The notes: generated by a model from the letters alone, not told the origin. DNA of 33,826 bases from Bacillota bacterium (GCA_017412505.1 JAFPXN010000014.1:1-33826); one strand, 5' to 3'. Counted from the stretch's first letter, positions 14,931 to 25,384 are shown. Made by a program: numbers and translations.

Positions 14931-15677
14931 CTATCCCTCCTGCTGCGCGTTCTCCACCAGTTTGACGGTGATGTCGCCGAAGCGCTTCTTCTGTTCGGCG
15001 GTCACCGACTTCTGCTTCAGCAGCTCGAGCAGAGACATAAAGGTGATCACCTGGTTATACGGACTGCTGTCCTCCCGGATCATCTCCGAGAACAGCAGTT
15101 TTTTCTTCGTCCGGAACATGTCGCGGATCTGCACGATGCGGTTCTCCACGGACATCCGCTGCCGTTCCACGCGCTCGTAGACCCGGCGCATCTCGTCCAG
15201 CCGCTGTTTGCGGAACAGGAAGGCGTAGAAGGCCTTGACGAACGCGTTCATGTCGGTCTTCAGCAGTTCTTCCGGGTCGCCGACGTAGGGCGTAAGGTCT
15301 TCCTGGGGCTTCGAACGGCTATGCGCTGCCGCTTCCGCTTCCTCTTCCAGGAAAGCCGCCATCTCCTTGTAGCGCTTGTATTCCAGGATGCGCGACACGA
15401 GATCCGCCCGCGGATCGTCTTCCTCGCCTGCCGCTTCGTCTTCCGCCTGCCGGGGCAGCAGCATGCGGCTCTTCAGCTCGATCAGTTCCGCGGCCAGCAC
15501 CATGAATTCCTGGGCCACGGCCACGTCCTGCGCCTGCATGTCGGCGATGTACTGCAGATATTGCGTTGTGATCTCGGACACCTTGATGTCGTAGATGCTC
15601 ATCTTCGCGTGCTCGATCAGGTAGACCAGCAGGTCGAAGGGCCCTTCGAAGATGTCCAGTTTTACTTTATATGCCAT
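14931..15677 (-). CDS. scpA: segregation and condensation protein A
   Basis: ScpA (248 residues) is the kleisin of the SMC-ScpAB condensin. The N-terminus YKVKLDIFEGPFDLLVYLIEHAKMSIYDIKVSEITTQYL region (residues 3-42) is the SMC-neck binding domain. An acidic variable middle (EDEAAGEEDDPRAD) and a C-terminal winged helix (FLSLLELLKQKSVTAEQ-like) follow. The ribosome binding site is weak (GGAGAA at a distance), and it lies 9 bases after the lytic transglycosylase gene, so translation probably depends on coupling. Confidence 0.95.
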   Translation of the reverse strand: MAYKVKLDIFEGPFDLLVYLIEHAKMSIYDIKVSEITTQYLQYIADMQAQDVAVAQEFMVLAAELIELKSRMLLPRQAEDEAAGEEDDPRADLVSRILEYKRYKEMAAFLEEEAEAAAHSRSKPQEDLTPYVGDPEELLKTDMNAFVKAFYAFLFRKQRLDEMRRVYERVERQRMSVENRIVQIRDMFRTKKKLLFSEMIREDSSPYNQVITFMSLLELLKQKSVTAEQKKRFGDITVKLVENAQQEG

Positions 15678-15686
15678 GTTTGTGCT

Positions 15687-17000
15687 CTATTCTCCGGCTT
15701 CCTCCGTCACCTCCGCGGGGACGAGGGGGCCGTTATCGAACGTGGCGCTGCAGCCGCGGCTGCGCAGCCACCCTAAGATCGTCTGCTGGTGACCCAAAAC
15801 ATGTTCGGCGTACGCCGTGCTGTATTCGCCGCTGGCTACCCTGCCGGGACCTGCGTTGTAAGCGGTCAGCGCGATGGTCGGACTGCTGTAGCTGCGCAGG
15901 AAGCGCGCGATATAGCTGGAACCGAACTGGATGTTCATGTGCGGGTCGTACAGCGCGCTGACGGAATATCCGAAACGCGCGCCCGTCTTGGGCATGATCT
16001 GCATCAGGCCGACGGCGCCGCCTCCCACGACGTGCTTGCGGAACTGGCTCTCGTTTCTCGCGATCGCCATCAGGAACACGGGATCCACCCCGTTGACCCG
16101 GGCTTCGTGACGGAACAGGTATACGAAGTACAGGGATTCCGCGTAGCCGAGCATGCGGTTGTTGGAGCGCATGTAACTCGCCAGCGCTTCGGTGAACGCC
16201 GCGTTCGCCGCGCAGTAATACCGCTCCGCGGCGATGTCGGGGTCCGTGCTGATATACACGCCGGACAGTTCGTCCACCCACACGCTCCATCCGAATTCGC
16301 GGCTCTCCGTAAACCAGTCGAACGGCAGATACACCGTGCCGTTTGCCTGCCGCAGGAAGGACGCGAAACTGTTCATCACCTCGCGGTCAATGGACTTGCG
16401 GGAATACCCCAGCTTTTCGGCCAGGCCGTAGGGCAGTTTTTCGATCCAGGGGAAGGTATCCAGCCAGAGCGCGATGCGCGCGGCTTCCGCTTCCTCTTTC
16501 TTTCTCTCCTCTTCGGACATGCCCGCTTCCGCGGGGATGTCGTCCGTCAGGATGATTTTGTAACCGCGGTCCACAGACGCGGAGGAATCGGTCAGATTGC
16601 AGGTGAGGCGGCCCGTCGCCAGGACCGAAGGATCCCCGCTGTCCGCATCGTGCATCAGGATCGTCTTTTCCGTCCGGATGATATCGATCTCGAAGCCCAG
16701 CACGTTCCGCCAGGTTTCATCCAATGCGAAAAACAGCCGCCCGCTGTCTCCCTCCAGGAGATACAGGGGATGCTCCAGTTCGAAATTGTTGAGATGGATG
16801 CCATCGATGAAAATGTCCTTCGCCAGGTACCACAGTCCCACCTCGTCCGTCTGCCGGGAAAGATCGTCCGGCCTGACCTGGGGCGCTTCCGCCGCCTGCT
16901 TCGGTTCGAATCCTTCGATCCAATACGCGAAGAGGCACAGCACGAGCGTCCATGCCGCGAGGATCAGGACCTGCCACCAATAGCGATACTGATGTCGCAA
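15687..17000 (-). CDS. membrane-anchored lytic transglycosylase (SLT domain)
   Basis: A 437-residue protein with one N-terminal membrane anchor (VLILAAWTLVLCLFAYWI, 11-28) and an extracytoplasmic body. Residues 285-410 form the SLT domain: catalytic Glu317 in IARNESQF, GLMQIMPKTG (331-340) and TAYNAGPGRV (379-388). It should cleave glycan strands of peptidoglycan at the cell surface. The 250 residues between anchor and SLT domain are not recognised, and include an acidic MSEEERKKEEAEAA helix near 161-174. The start is TTG at 17000 with AAAGGA 8 bases upstream; there is no better codon. It lies between the hydroxyacid dehydrogenase and scpA in the operon. Confidence 0.9.
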   Translation of the reverse strand: MRHQYRYWWQVLILAAWTLVLCLFAYWIEGFEPKQAAEAPQVRPDDLSRQTDEVGLWYLAKDIFIDGIHLNNFELEHPLYLLEGDSGRLFFALDETWRNVLGFEIDIIRTEKTILMHDADSGDPSVLATGRLTCNLTDSSASVDRGYKIILTDDIPAEAGMSEEERKKEEAEAARIALWLDTFPWIEKLPYGLAEKLGYSRKSIDREVMNSFASFLRQANGTVYLPFDWFTESREFGWSVWVDELSGVYISTDPDIAAERYYCAANAAFTEALASYMRSNNRMLGYAESLYFVYLFRHEARVNGVDPVFLMAIARNESQFRKHVVGGGAVGLMQIMPKTGARFGYSVSALYDPHMNIQFGSSYIARFLRSYSSPTIALTAYNAGPGRVASGEYSTAYAEHVLGHQQTILGWLRSRGCSATFDNGPLVPAEVTEEAGE

Positions 17001-17024
17001 AGGCAGTTCCTTTCTATGCGCGGA

Positions 17025-17999
17025 TCACGACCGGCTGACCCGGTAACCCGTCTTCAGGTCTACGACGCTCTCGAGCGGTTCGTCCTTTACAAAGTGCGCC
17101 AGGTTCGTCACCGAACGCTCCACGATGCGGCGGAACGGATACAGCTGGCGGAACAGTCCGGCCACGTGCGGGGTGACCAGGCAGTTGCGGCAGTCCCACA
17201 GGGGGTGATCCGCCGGCAGGGGCTCGGGATCGGTCACGTCCAGGGCTGCGCCGGCAAGACGGCCGTCGTTCAGCGCTTCCGCCAGGGCGTCGGAATCCAC
17301 GGCGGTGCCGCGGCCCACGTTCACCAGGATGGCGGAGGGCTTCATCATGGCCAGCGTTTCCCGGTTGATGACCTTCTGGGTCTCGGGGGTGTTGGGCAGG
17401 CACAGTGCCACAAAATCCGCCTCGGGCAGCAGGCGCGGCAGGTCTTCCAGCGTACCGACCTCGTCGACGCAGTCGGGCTTGTCGCCCTTCGTGCGGCGGA
17501 CCGCAGACACGCTGCAGCCCAGCGCCTTCATGCGCTGCGCGAAGTTGACGCCGATATCGCCGAGACCGATCACCAGGGCGTGGTGTTCGGTAATGCAGGT
17601 AGGCAGCTCGACTCTCTGCCATTTATGTTCCTTCATGTGGTCGCGGTAGACCTGGAAGTGCCGGATGAGCATGATGATGGAGCCGATCATGTATTCCGCG
17701 ATGGTGCCGCCGTAGGCACCGGTCGAGTTGGACAGCAGGCAGCTCTGGGGTTCGTGGAACATCGCCAGCTTCGCGTAGCCGTCCGATCCGGCGGAATCGA
17801 GCTGGACGAACTTCATCTTCGGAAGATCGACCAGTTTGTCCGTATCCACGCAGCCGATCAGCACGTCGGCCCATTCGAGTTCTTCGCGGGTCACGCCGTC
17901 CTGGGTGCTCCAGCGGTACGCGCAGGCGTCTCCGCCCGCGGCCATCAGCATATTCTTTTCGTCGTCGTTCACAGGAAGAACGCAAAGTACGTTGTACAT
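17025..17999 (-). CDS. D-isomer-specific 2-hydroxyacid dehydrogenase
   Basis: The 324-residue NAD(P)-dependent oxidoreductase reduces 2-oxo acids to D-2-hydroxy acids or the reverse. The Rossmann motif is GLGDIG (145-150). Catalytic residues are Arg230 in VNVGRGT, Glu259 in DVTDPEPLP and His278 in VTPHVAG. The N-terminal catalytic half is ordinary in length. The substrate (for example glyoxylate, hydroxypyruvate or branched oxo acids) is not predictable. AAAGGAGA precedes the ATG, and it is 21 bases after the phzF-like gene in the same direction. Confidence 0.92.
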   Translation of the reverse strand: MYNVLCVLPVNDDEKNMLMAAGGDACAYRWSTQDGVTREELEWADVLIGCVDTDKLVDLPKMKFVQLDSAGSDGYAKLAMFHEPQSCLLSNSTGAYGGTIAEYMIGSIIMLIRHFQVYRDHMKEHKWQRVELPTCITEHHALVIGLGDIGVNFAQRMKALGCSVSAVRRTKGDKPDCVDEVGTLEDLPRLLPEADFVALCLPNTPETQKVINRETLAMMKPSAILVNVGRGTAVDSDALAEALNDGRLAGAALDVTDPEPLPADHPLWDCRNCLVTPHVAGLFRQLYPFRRIVERSVTNLAHFVKDEPLESVVDLKTGYRVSRS

Positions 18000-18020
18000 C
18001 GTTAGTCTCCTTTTCGGGTC

Positions 18021-18902
18021 TTACAGGTAGATCTCGCCTTCCGCCAGGATGGCTGCGACGCCGCCCACGCGGATCTTAACGGAGCCGTCTTCGAGGATGC
18101 TTAAACGGCTGGAGATCTTGGACGGTCTGTCCATGGCTTCGCCCTGGATGAACAGGTTGTCCTGCTCGGCCTTGACGATGCCTCTCTTGTACAGATAATA
18201 GGTGAGCGCGCCGTTGGACGTGCCGGTCGCGGCTTCTTCGTCGATGTCGTACAGCGGCGCGAAGTTGCGGCAGTGGACGCCGTCGGGCTCGGACAGCGTA
18301 AAGGCGTGCACGCCCGTTACGTTATAGGCTGCGGACAGGTCGGACAGCGCCTTCATATCCGGTGCCAGACCGTTGAGGGCTGCCATATCCCTGACAGGCA
18401 TCATGATGTCCGTCAGGCCGGTGGAGACCATCTCAGGATACAGCGTCTGTCCTTCGAATTCCGGGGTGCAGCTCTCCGCGCCCATGACTTTGCAGAGTTC
18501 CTCGACCTTGGCAGGCTCGTCGATCAGGCCGAAAGTCTTCGCTTCGCCCATATCCATCAGCACGCCGCTCTCGGTGACCAGCACCTGCAGATCGCCTGCC
18601 AGCGTCTTGAAATCGCAGGTATCGCCCGCCGCGATCTTGCCGTTCTTCATCAGGGTGTAGAACGTGGCGATCGTCGCGTGACCGCACAGATCCACCTCGG
18701 CAGCCGGCGTGAAATAACGCACGTGGAACTTCTTATCGCCCAGCTCTTTGAGGAAAGCGGTCTCGGAATAGCGCAGCTCGGCCGCGGTCTTGCGCATGGT
18801 CTCGTCGTCGGGGAAATCCGCGCCGGACGGGATGTACACGACGCCCGCGGGGTTGCCGCCGAACACCTGATCGGTAAATGCGTCTACGATATAAAGCTTC
18901 AT
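18021..18902 (-). CDS. PhzF-family isomerase/epimerase
   Basis: The 293-residue protein matches the PhzF fold (two diaminopimelate-epimerase-like halves). Seen are the N-terminal VDAFTDQVFGGNPAGVV (6-22), the catalytic Glu47 in YSETAF, and CGHATIATFY in the first half. The second half carries MPVRDMAALNGL and GVHAFTLSEPDGVHCRNFAPLYDIDEE. PhzF proper isomerises a phenazine precursor, but no other phenazine genes are here, so this is one of the many family members of unknown substrate. GAAAGGAGA precedes the ATG. It follows the UDP-GlcNAc 2-epimerase gene by 11 bases. Confidence 0.92.
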   Translation of the reverse strand: MKLYIVDAFTDQVFGGNPAGVVYIPSGADFPDDETMRKTAAELRYSETAFLKELGDKKFHVRYFTPAAEVDLCGHATIATFYTLMKNGKIAAGDTCDFKTLAGDLQVLVTESGVLMDMGEAKTFGLIDEPAKVEELCKVMGAESCTPEFEGQTLYPEMVSTGLTDIMMPVRDMAALNGLAPDMKALSDLSAAYNVTGVHAFTLSEPDGVHCRNFAPLYDIDEEAATGTSNGALTYYLYKRGIVKAEQDNLFIQGEAMDRPSKISSRLSILEDGSVKIRVGGVAAILAEGEIYL

Positions 18903-18913
18903 GGTGTCTCCTT

Positions 18914-20041
18914 TCAGCAGGTCTCGCCCGCTCCAAATCTACTCTTCAGCGCCGCAACGATGCGTTCGCAGGCGTGCCCGTCCCCGTAGGGGTTGACCGC
19001 ATGCGCCATCGCGTCGTAAGCGTTTCTGTCTGTCAGCAGTTCCTTCGCCATCGCGTAGATGGTCTGTTTCTCCACGCCCGCCAGCTTCGCCGTGCCGGCT
19101 TCGATGGCTTCGGGGCGTTCCGTTTCTCTTCTCACCACCAGCACGGGTTTGCCCAGCGCCGGCGCTTCCTCCTGCATGCCGCCCGAATCCGTCAGAATGA
19201 AATAGGACTTCGCCATCAGGTTGACGAAGGGCTGGTACGTAAGCGGCTCGATCAGGTGCACGTTATCGATGCCCTTCAGGAACTCGTCCGCTTCCGCCCT
19301 CACCTTCGGGTTCAGGTGCACGGGATAGACGACTTCGACCTCGTCCTTGAACTCCCGCGCGATCTCGGCGATGGCCGAGAAGATGTGAGCCATATATTCG
19401 CCCAGGTTCTCGCGGCGGTGGCAGGTGACGGTGATGACCTTCTTATGCTCGAAATCGATCGTCTTCAGCGTTTCGTCCTCGAACTCGTAGGGCTTGCCGG
19501 CCACCTGCAGCAGCGCGTCGATCACGGTGTTGCCGGTGATGGCGATCTTGCTGTCCGCGATGCTCTCCGCCAGCAGGTTCTGCCGGTTGCGCTCCGTGGG
19601 AGCGAAATGGATGTCCGCGATGTGACCGGTCAATACCCGGTTCATCTCCTCGGGGAACGGCGAATATTTATCGTAGGTCCTCAGGCCCGCCTCCACGTGG
19701 CCCACCGCGATCTGCTGATAGAAGCAGGCCAGCGCGGTGACGAACGTGGTGCTCGTGTCGCCGTGGACCAGGACCACGTCCGGCTTCTCTTTCTGCAGCA
19801 CGGGCTCCATCCCGGTGAGCACGTTCGCCGTGATCATGGAAATGGTCTGGTTGGGCTGCATGATGTTCAGGTCGTAATCCGGCGTCAGTTCGAACAGATC
19901 CAGGACCTGGTCCAGCATCTGCCGGTGCTGCGCCGTGACGCAGAGCACGGACTCGACGTCCGGGTCATCCTGCAGAGCCCGCACCAGCGGGGCCATTTTG
20001 ATCGCTTCGGGACGGGTCCCGAAAACAGACATGACTTTCAT
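18914..20041 (-). CDS. wecB: UDP-N-acetylglucosamine 2-epimerase (non-hydrolysing)
   Basis: The 375-residue cytosolic enzyme interconverts UDP-GlcNAc and UDP-ManNAc for cell-wall polymers. It has the GT-B-like epimerase signature FGTRPEAIKMAPL (7-19), VHGDTSTTF, and DSGGMQEEAPALGKPVLVVR in the C-terminal half. In Gram-positives (where it is called MnaA) its product feeds wall teichoic acid linkage units or capsule, which fits the TagO/WecA-type transferase encoded directly upstream, 3 bases away. GAGGAAGA precedes the ATG. Confidence 0.95.
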   Translation of the reverse strand: MKVMSVFGTRPEAIKMAPLVRALQDDPDVESVLCVTAQHRQMLDQVLDLFELTPDYDLNIMQPNQTISMITANVLTGMEPVLQKEKPDVVLVHGDTSTTFVTALACFYQQIAVGHVEAGLRTYDKYSPFPEEMNRVLTGHIADIHFAPTERNRQNLLAESIADSKIAITGNTVIDALLQVAGKPYEFEDETLKTIDFEHKKVITVTCHRRENLGEYMAHIFSAIAEIAREFKDEVEVVYPVHLNPKVRAEADEFLKGIDNVHLIEPLTYQPFVNLMAKSYFILTDSGGMQEEAPALGKPVLVVRRETERPEAIEAGTAKLAGVEKQTIYAMAKELLTDRNAYDAMAHAVNPYGDGHACERIVAALKSRFGAGETC

Positions 20042-20044
20042 AGA

Positions 20045-21112
20045 CTAATCTTCCTCGTGATAAACAAGATCTTCCTTCTTTTCTTCCGGTTCGTGCACGA
20101 TGCCGATGCCCAGGAAGATGAAGATCAGCGTACCGGCGATGACGGCGAGCACGCCGCAGGCCAGCCGCACGTGCAGCGTCCACAGGATGCCCGCGACGCC
20201 CATGATGGCGCTGATGGAATAAAGCGCCAGGACGGTGCGCCTCTGGCCGAATCCCATGGCCATGATGCGGTGGTGCAGATGCCCTTTGTCCGCCTGCATG
20301 ATGGGCTTGTGGTTCGCCATGCGGCGGACGATGGCGAAGGCGGTGTCAAAGATGGGCAGCGCCAGGATCAGGATGGGGATGATGGTCGCGAACAGCGTCG
20401 TGCTCTTCGTCGGCTTATCGCCTATTAACGATACGCTCGCCAGCAGATACCCCAGCAGCATGCTGCCCGCGTCTCCCATAAAGATCTTCGCCGGGTAGAA
20501 ATTCCAGATCAGGAAACCCATCGTCGCGCCTGCCAGGCCCAGGATGAGCATGCAGGTGACTTCCCTGTCGGTCACAAGAGCCGTGTAGGCGACCGAGAGG
20601 CAGGAGATGCAGGTGATGCCCGCAGCCAGGCCGTCCAGGCCGTCGATCAGGTTGATGGTGTTCGTGATGCCCACGATCCAGACGACGGTGACCAGGAAGG
20701 CGATCACCTTCGGGAAGGCGATGTACCAGGGGCCCCAGGGCAGCACGTTCGCCATGCCGCGGATCTGGATCGTAAAGAAATACAGGATTGCGGCGCAGGC
20801 GATCTGCCCGGCCAGCTTGACCCGCGGCCGCAGCCCTTTGATATCGTCGATGACGCCCAGCAGCAGGATGAGCGTGGACCCCACCAGCAGGCCGAGCACC
20901 TGATCGTTCCAATCGCCCAGGCGGAAGAAACCGACCAGGACGCCCAGATAGATCGCGACGCCGCCGAAACGGGGGATCGGGCGCTTGTGCATGCGCCTGT
21001 TGTCCTTGGGCACGTCCACCGCGCCGATCACCGGAGCGATCTTGATGGCGAGGGGCGTCGTGACCGCGGTCACGATCAGGGCCAAGAAAAACGTAATGAT
21101 ATATTTACTCAT
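20045..21112 (-). CDS. tagO: undecaprenyl-phosphate GlcNAc-1-phosphate transferase (TagO/WecA family)
   Basis: This 355-residue polytopic membrane enzyme has about ten to eleven helices. It starts polymer synthesis by moving GlcNAc-1-phosphate from UDP-GlcNAc to undecaprenyl phosphate. Family motifs are [20 protein letters not shown] near the N-terminus, [12 protein letters not shown] in a cytoplasmic loop, [11 protein letters not shown], and [11 protein letters not shown] charged tail ([15 protein letters not shown]) ends the protein. The ATG at 21112 is chosen because GGAAGG lies 5 bases before it; the open frame extends six codons further. It overlaps the deaminase stop by 8 bases. The combination with the following epimerase gene suggests wall teichoic acid or capsule initiation. 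Confidence 0.93.
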   Translation of the reverse strand: MSKYIITFFLALIVTAVTTPLAIKIAPVIGAVDVPKDNRRMHKRPIPRFGGVAIYLGVLVGFFRLGDWNDQVLGLLVGSTLILLLGVIDDIKGLRPRVKLAGQIACAAILYFFTIQIRGMANVLPWGPWYIAFPKVIAFLVTVVWIVGITNTINLIDGLDGLAAGITCISCLSVAYTALVTDREVTCMLILGLAGATMGFLIWNFYPAKIFMGDAGSMLLGYLLASVSLIGDKPTKSTTLFATIIPILILALPIFDTAFAIVRRMANHKPIMQADKGHLHHRIMAMGFGQRRTVLALYSISAIMGVAGILWTLHVRLACGVLAVIAGTLIFIFLGIGIVHEPEEKKEDLVYHEED

Positions 21113-21563
21113 GCGAACCTTCCATGACATCGATCACCAGACCCGCTTCCGCAGCCATTTCCTGGGCCAGCGCGTCCGGATAAGTCTCTTTGATCACCAC
21201 CCGCTTGATGCCGGCATTGATGATCATCTTCGTGCAGATGACGCAGGGCTGCGTCGTGCAGTAAAGCGTGCCTCCCTCGATGCTGCTGCCCATGCAGGCG
21301 GCCTGGATGATGGCGTTCTGCTCCGCGTGCAGGCCTCTGCACAGTTCATGCATCTTGCCCGACGGAACGTTCAGCTGCTGCCGCAGGCAGCCGGTCTCCT
21401 CGCAGTGGCGGATGCCCTTGGGCACGCCGTTGTAGCCCGTCGCGATGACCCGGTTGTCCTTGACGATCACGGCGCCGACGCCTCTGCGCAGACAGGTGCT
21501 GCGTTTGCGGGCCAGCTCCGCCATCTCCATGAAGTATTCATCCCAGTTTGGTCTCTGGCTCAT
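21105..21563 (-). CDS. comEB: dCMP deaminase (ComEB-like)
   Basis: The 152-residue zinc enzyme deaminates dCMP to dUMP, feeding thymidylate synthesis. Zinc ligands and proton shuttle are HAE (His79, Glu81) and PCVIC (Cys107, Cys110). [12 protein letters not shown] and the inserted [10 protein letters not shown] segment are typical of the dCMP subfamily, which binds a second zinc and allosteric nucleotides. AGAGGTG lies 8 bases before the ATG. The first 26 bases overlap the end of truA, so expression is coupled to it. Confidence 0.93.
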   Translation of the reverse strand: MSQRPNWDEYFMEMAELARKRSTCLRRGVGAVIVKDNRVIATGYNGVPKGIRHCEETGCLRQQLNVPSGKMHELCRGLHAEQNAIIQAACMGSSIEGGTLYCTTQPCVICTKMIINAGIKRVVIKETYPDALAQEMAAEAGLVIDVMEGSHE

Positions 21564-22323
21564 CGTAATACACCTCTTTCAGGTACAGTCCCTGGGGCGG
21601 CGCCGTATGGCCGGCCCGGCCCCTGTCCTTGGACGCAATGATCTCGCTCAGTTCTGCCGCATCCCGCTTGCCCAGGCCCACTTCGACCAGGGTGCCAACG
21701 ATGATGCGGACCATGTTGTATAGAAATCCGTCTCCTTTGATGGAGATGGTGACGTATTCCCCGTCCTGCAGGATTTCCAGCGCCCAGACTGTGCGCACCG
21801 TCGTTTCGCGGGGCGTGCCGCCCGCCGTCTGAAAGCAGGCGAAATCGTGGGTGCCGGTGATCTGCGCGGCGGCTCTGCGCATGGCGTCCAGATCCAGCGG
21901 CTGCGCGATCTGATAGTAGCGCGTGCGCTTGAAGATGTCCGGACTTTCGGCATTGCGGATCTTATACAGATACTGCTTGCCCTTCGCGCTGTAGCGGGCG
22001 TGGAAGCCCTCCGGCATCTCCTTCGCTTCCAGGATCTCGATCTCCCCGACGTGTTCGCGCTTCTGGGTGATTAGGCAGTCGGTGAGCGCTTTTTGAATGC
22101 GCTCCGTCGGGATGCCGTGGTTCTCCAGAAGAAAGCTCGCGGTCTGCCCGAGGGCGTGCACGCCGGCGTCGGTCCGGCTGCAGCCGTCGATCTTTACCTC
22201 GCGGCCCAGCACCCGTGCCAGCGCTTCCTCGACCGTCCCGCAGACGGTCCGTTTGCCCGGCAGCCTCTGCCAGCCGTGGAACCCCGTGCCGTCGTATGCG
22301 ATTTTCAGGAAGATATTGCGCAT
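21538..22323 (-). CDS. truA: tRNA pseudouridine synthase A
   Basis: TruA converts uridines 38-40 of the tRNA anticodon arm to pseudouridine. The protein has 261 residues from the ATG at 22323 and keeps [11 protein letters not shown] (9-19), catalytic Asp52 in [38 protein letters not shown] and the C-terminal [17 protein letters not shown]. Alternative starts are ATG at 22329 and GTG at 22347; none has a clear ribosome binding site. It is the first gene of the eleven-gene minus-strand run that ends at 12555. Confidence 0.95.
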   Translation of the reverse strand: MRNIFLKIAYDGTGFHGWQRLPGKRTVCGTVEEALARVLGREVKIDGCSRTDAGVHALGQTASFLLENHGIPTERIQKALTDCLITQKREHVGEIEILEAKEMPEGFHARYSAKGKQYLYKIRNAESPDIFKRTRYYQIAQPLDLDAMRRAAAQITGTHDFACFQTAGGTPRETTVRTVWALEILQDGEYVTISIKGDGFLYNMVRIIVGTLVEVGLGKRDAAELSEIIASKDRGRAGHTAPPQGLYLKEVYYDEPETKLG

Positions 22324-22337
22324 AGTCATACATAGTA

Positions 22338-22346
22338 ATATTACCA
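22338..22346 (-). promoter_or_regulatory. possible extended -10 promoter of the truA operon
   Basis: On the minus strand TGG-TAATAT (22346-22338) forms an extended -10 box without a clear -35. The predicted start of transcription falls only a few bases before the truA start codons, again leaving no room for a ribosome binding site. Low confidence. Confidence 0.3.
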
Positions 22347-22401
22347 CAAAGACGCTTTGAAAGAAAGGGGCGGCGGGGATGCGGCGGTTCCGGCAATAGA
22401 A

Positions 22402-22425
22402 AAGACCGGCCCTAAGGCCGGTCTT
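22402..22425 (-). terminator. intrinsic terminator after glnS
   Basis: A perfect 10-bp stem, AAGACCGGCC (22402-22411) with GGCCGGTCTT (22416-22425), has a 4-base loop. On the minus strand it continues as TTTTC, so it ends glnS transcription before the truA operon. Confidence 0.8.
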
Positions 22426-22440
22426 CGCATGTCTGCTTTG

Positions 22441-22468
22441 GTGTCGCCGGGAACCGTCCCCAGTGACA

Positions 22469-22469
<1 letters not shown>
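22441..22469. repeat. REP-like palindromic element, family B copy
   Basis: GTGTC (22441-22445) and GACAC (22465-22469) enclose CGCCGGGAACCGTCCCC. The reverse complement has the same core, TGGGGACGGTTCCCGGCGAC, as both units of the tandem repeat at 24814-24873. It overlaps the first base of the glnS stop codon, so it lies directly at the gene end. Confidence 0.7.
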
Positions 22470-24151
<1,682 letters not shown>

Positions 24152-24194
24152 GTGTTTCCTCCTTAAGGTTGAAAATTACGTATATACAAACTTA

Positions 24195-24223
24195 ATTATA
24201 CCGAATCCGTCCGCAATATGCAA
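24195..24223 (-). promoter_or_regulatory. promoter of glnS
   Basis: On the minus strand TTGCAT (24223-24218), a 17-base spacer and a perfect TATAAT (24200-24195). The start of transcription falls about 35 bases before the ATG. Confidence 0.75.
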
Positions 24224-24280
24224 AACAATTCCTTCGGCGTGACCCGCCGAAAACCAACTATATATATTTTTGCATTTTTC

Positions 24281-24309
24281 TTGCTTTTACAAAATATGTT
24301 TGGTATATT
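24281..24309 (+). promoter_or_regulatory. promoter of the Lrp/AsnC regulator
   Basis: TTGCTT (24281-24286), a 17-base spacer and TATATT (24304-24309), about 30 bases upstream of the ATG. An AT-rich stretch (24258-24275) lies just before it and could be an UP element or an autoregulatory site; this is inference. Confidence 0.65.
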
Positions 24310-24340
24310 ATAGTCGCTCACAAAATTTTAGGAGGCGAAA

Positions 24341-24805
24341 ATGGCTTTAGACACGATAGATGTTAGAATTCTGGAAGTGCTGCAGGAGAACGCCCGCGTA
24401 TCCATTTCCGAACTTTCCAAACAGGTCAATCTGTCCCTGTCCGCCGTCAGCGAGCGGCTGAAGAAACTGGAGAACAGCAATATCATCGAACAGTACACGA
24501 CCGTGCTCAATCCGGCCGCTATGGAGAAGGAACTGTCCGCCATCATGATGATCTCGATGGAAGACCCCTCCGATACGGTCGAATTCCGCCGTCTGGTGCA
24601 GGAACTGGACGAGATCCTGGAGTGCCACTATATCACCGGCACCTACGATTACGTGCTGAAGATCACGACGAAGAACATGGCGACGCTGGAGCTGCTCATG
24701 AACAAGATCAAGAGCATCAAGAGCATCAAGCACACCGAGACGAACGTCATCTTCTCCACGATCAAGAACAAGCACAGCGTCGTGCCCATCGCGACCAAGC
24801 TGTAG
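24341..24805 (+). CDS. Lrp/AsnC-family transcriptional regulator
   Basis: A 154-residue two-domain regulator. Residues 1-60 are the AsnC-type winged helix-turn-helix (DTIDVRILEVLQENARVSISEL, then NLSLSAVSERLKKLENSNII). Residues 65-145 are the RAM ligand-binding domain, with ECHYITGTYDYVLKI and the NKIKSIKSIKHTETNVIFSTIK region. Such proteins sense amino acids and control transport or metabolism genes, and commonly themselves. It is divergent from glnS, so an effect on glnS is possible but unproven. AGGAGG precedes the ATG. Confidence 0.94.
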   Translation: MALDTIDVRILEVLQENARVSISELSKQVNLSLSAVSERLKKLENSNIIEQYTTVLNPAAMEKELSAIMMISMEDPSDTVEFRRLVQELDEILECHYITGTYDYVLKITTKNMATLELLMNKIKSIKSIKHTETNVIFSTIKNKHSVVPIATKL

Positions 24806-24813
24806 CACAACAG

Positions 24814-24873
24814 TTGTCAATGGGGACGGTTCCCGGCGACAACTTGTCAATGGGGACGGTTCCCGGCGACAAC
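24814..24873. repeat. tandem pair of REP-like elements, family B
   Basis: Two identical 30-base units (24814-24843 and 24844-24873) each run from TTGTC to GACAAC with the core GGGGACGGTTCCC. In each unit TTGTC can pair with GACAA and GGG with CCC. The same core, inverted, occurs at 22441-22469. Confidence 0.85.
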
Positions 24874-24887
24874 TTATACGCCTACCA

Positions 24888-24913
24888 AAAACCCGCCGGC
24901 AAAGGCGGGTTTT
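24888..24913. terminator. bidirectional intrinsic terminator
   Basis: A perfect 10-bp stem, AAAACCCGCC (24888-24897) with GGCGGGTTTT (24904-24913), has a 6-base loop. It has T-runs in both directions and separates the Lrp gene from the convergent flavodoxin gene. Confidence 0.88.
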
Positions 24914-24964
24914 CGATTGGTTTAACTGTTATTCTCAGGCCCCGGAGGCGGGTCTATCCTGTTT

Positions 24965-25384
24965 TTAAGCAAGCGCGGCGCCCAAAGCCTTGCAGGCTTC
25001 GATGGCTTCTGCGTCCGGCGCTTCGTTGCAAATGACGAATCCGGCAGGCATTACAGATCCTGCAGCCTTGCAGTCAGCTTCCCAGTTTCTCATCCATTCA
25101 CCGTCGCCCCAACCATAGGATCCGAACAGGCCGGCTTTCTTGCCGGAAAGCTTTGCTTTACAGGCCTCGAACAAAGGAGCCATCTCTCCGTCTTCCAGTT
25201 CTTCCGCGCCCATGGCCGGGCACCCGAACAGAACTGCGTCGAATTCATCCATCTTATCTGCGGAGAACTCCCCTGCGGTAAACAGCGATGCTTCCGCTTT
25301 GCTCTTTGCGCCTTCAAAGACAGCGTTTGCCATCGCTTCCGTATTGCCTGTGCCGCTCCAATATACTACTGCGATCTTACTCAT
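24965..25384 (-). CDS. flavodoxin
   Basis: A 139-residue short-chain flavodoxin, an FMN electron carrier that replaces ferredoxin when iron is scarce. The phosphate-binding loop is SGTGNTE (10-16), and the isoalloxazine loops are near GCPAMGAEELEDGE (54-67) and GSYGWGDGEWM. AGAGGT precedes the ATG. It lies 18 bases after the DUF3793 gene, apparently in one transcript controlled by the palindromic operators at 26101-26152. Confidence 0.95.
   Translation of the reverse strand: MSKIAVVYWSGTGNTEAMANAVFEGAKSKAEASLFTAGEFSADKMDEFDAVLFGCPAMGAEELEDGEMAPLFEACKAKLSGKKAGLFGSYGWGDGEWMRNWEADCKAAGSVMPAGFVICNEAPDAEAIEACKALGAALA

Noticed and set aside
15789..18005. A 738-codon plus-strand open frame
   Set aside because: Antisense to the lytic transglycosylase and hydroxyacid dehydrogenase genes, which have intact catalytic motifs and ribosome binding sites.
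18021..18902. Phenazine biosynthesis locus
   Set aside because: Only a PhzF-like protein is present; no other phz genes occur in the window.
24152..24194. T-box riboswitch before glnS
   Set aside because: The leader is only about 35 bases from the predicted transcription start and contains no specifier or terminator hairpin.
24814..24873. Possible CRISPR array
   Set aside because: Only two directly abutting identical units with no spacers, no cas genes, and the core matches the dispersed palindrome family.
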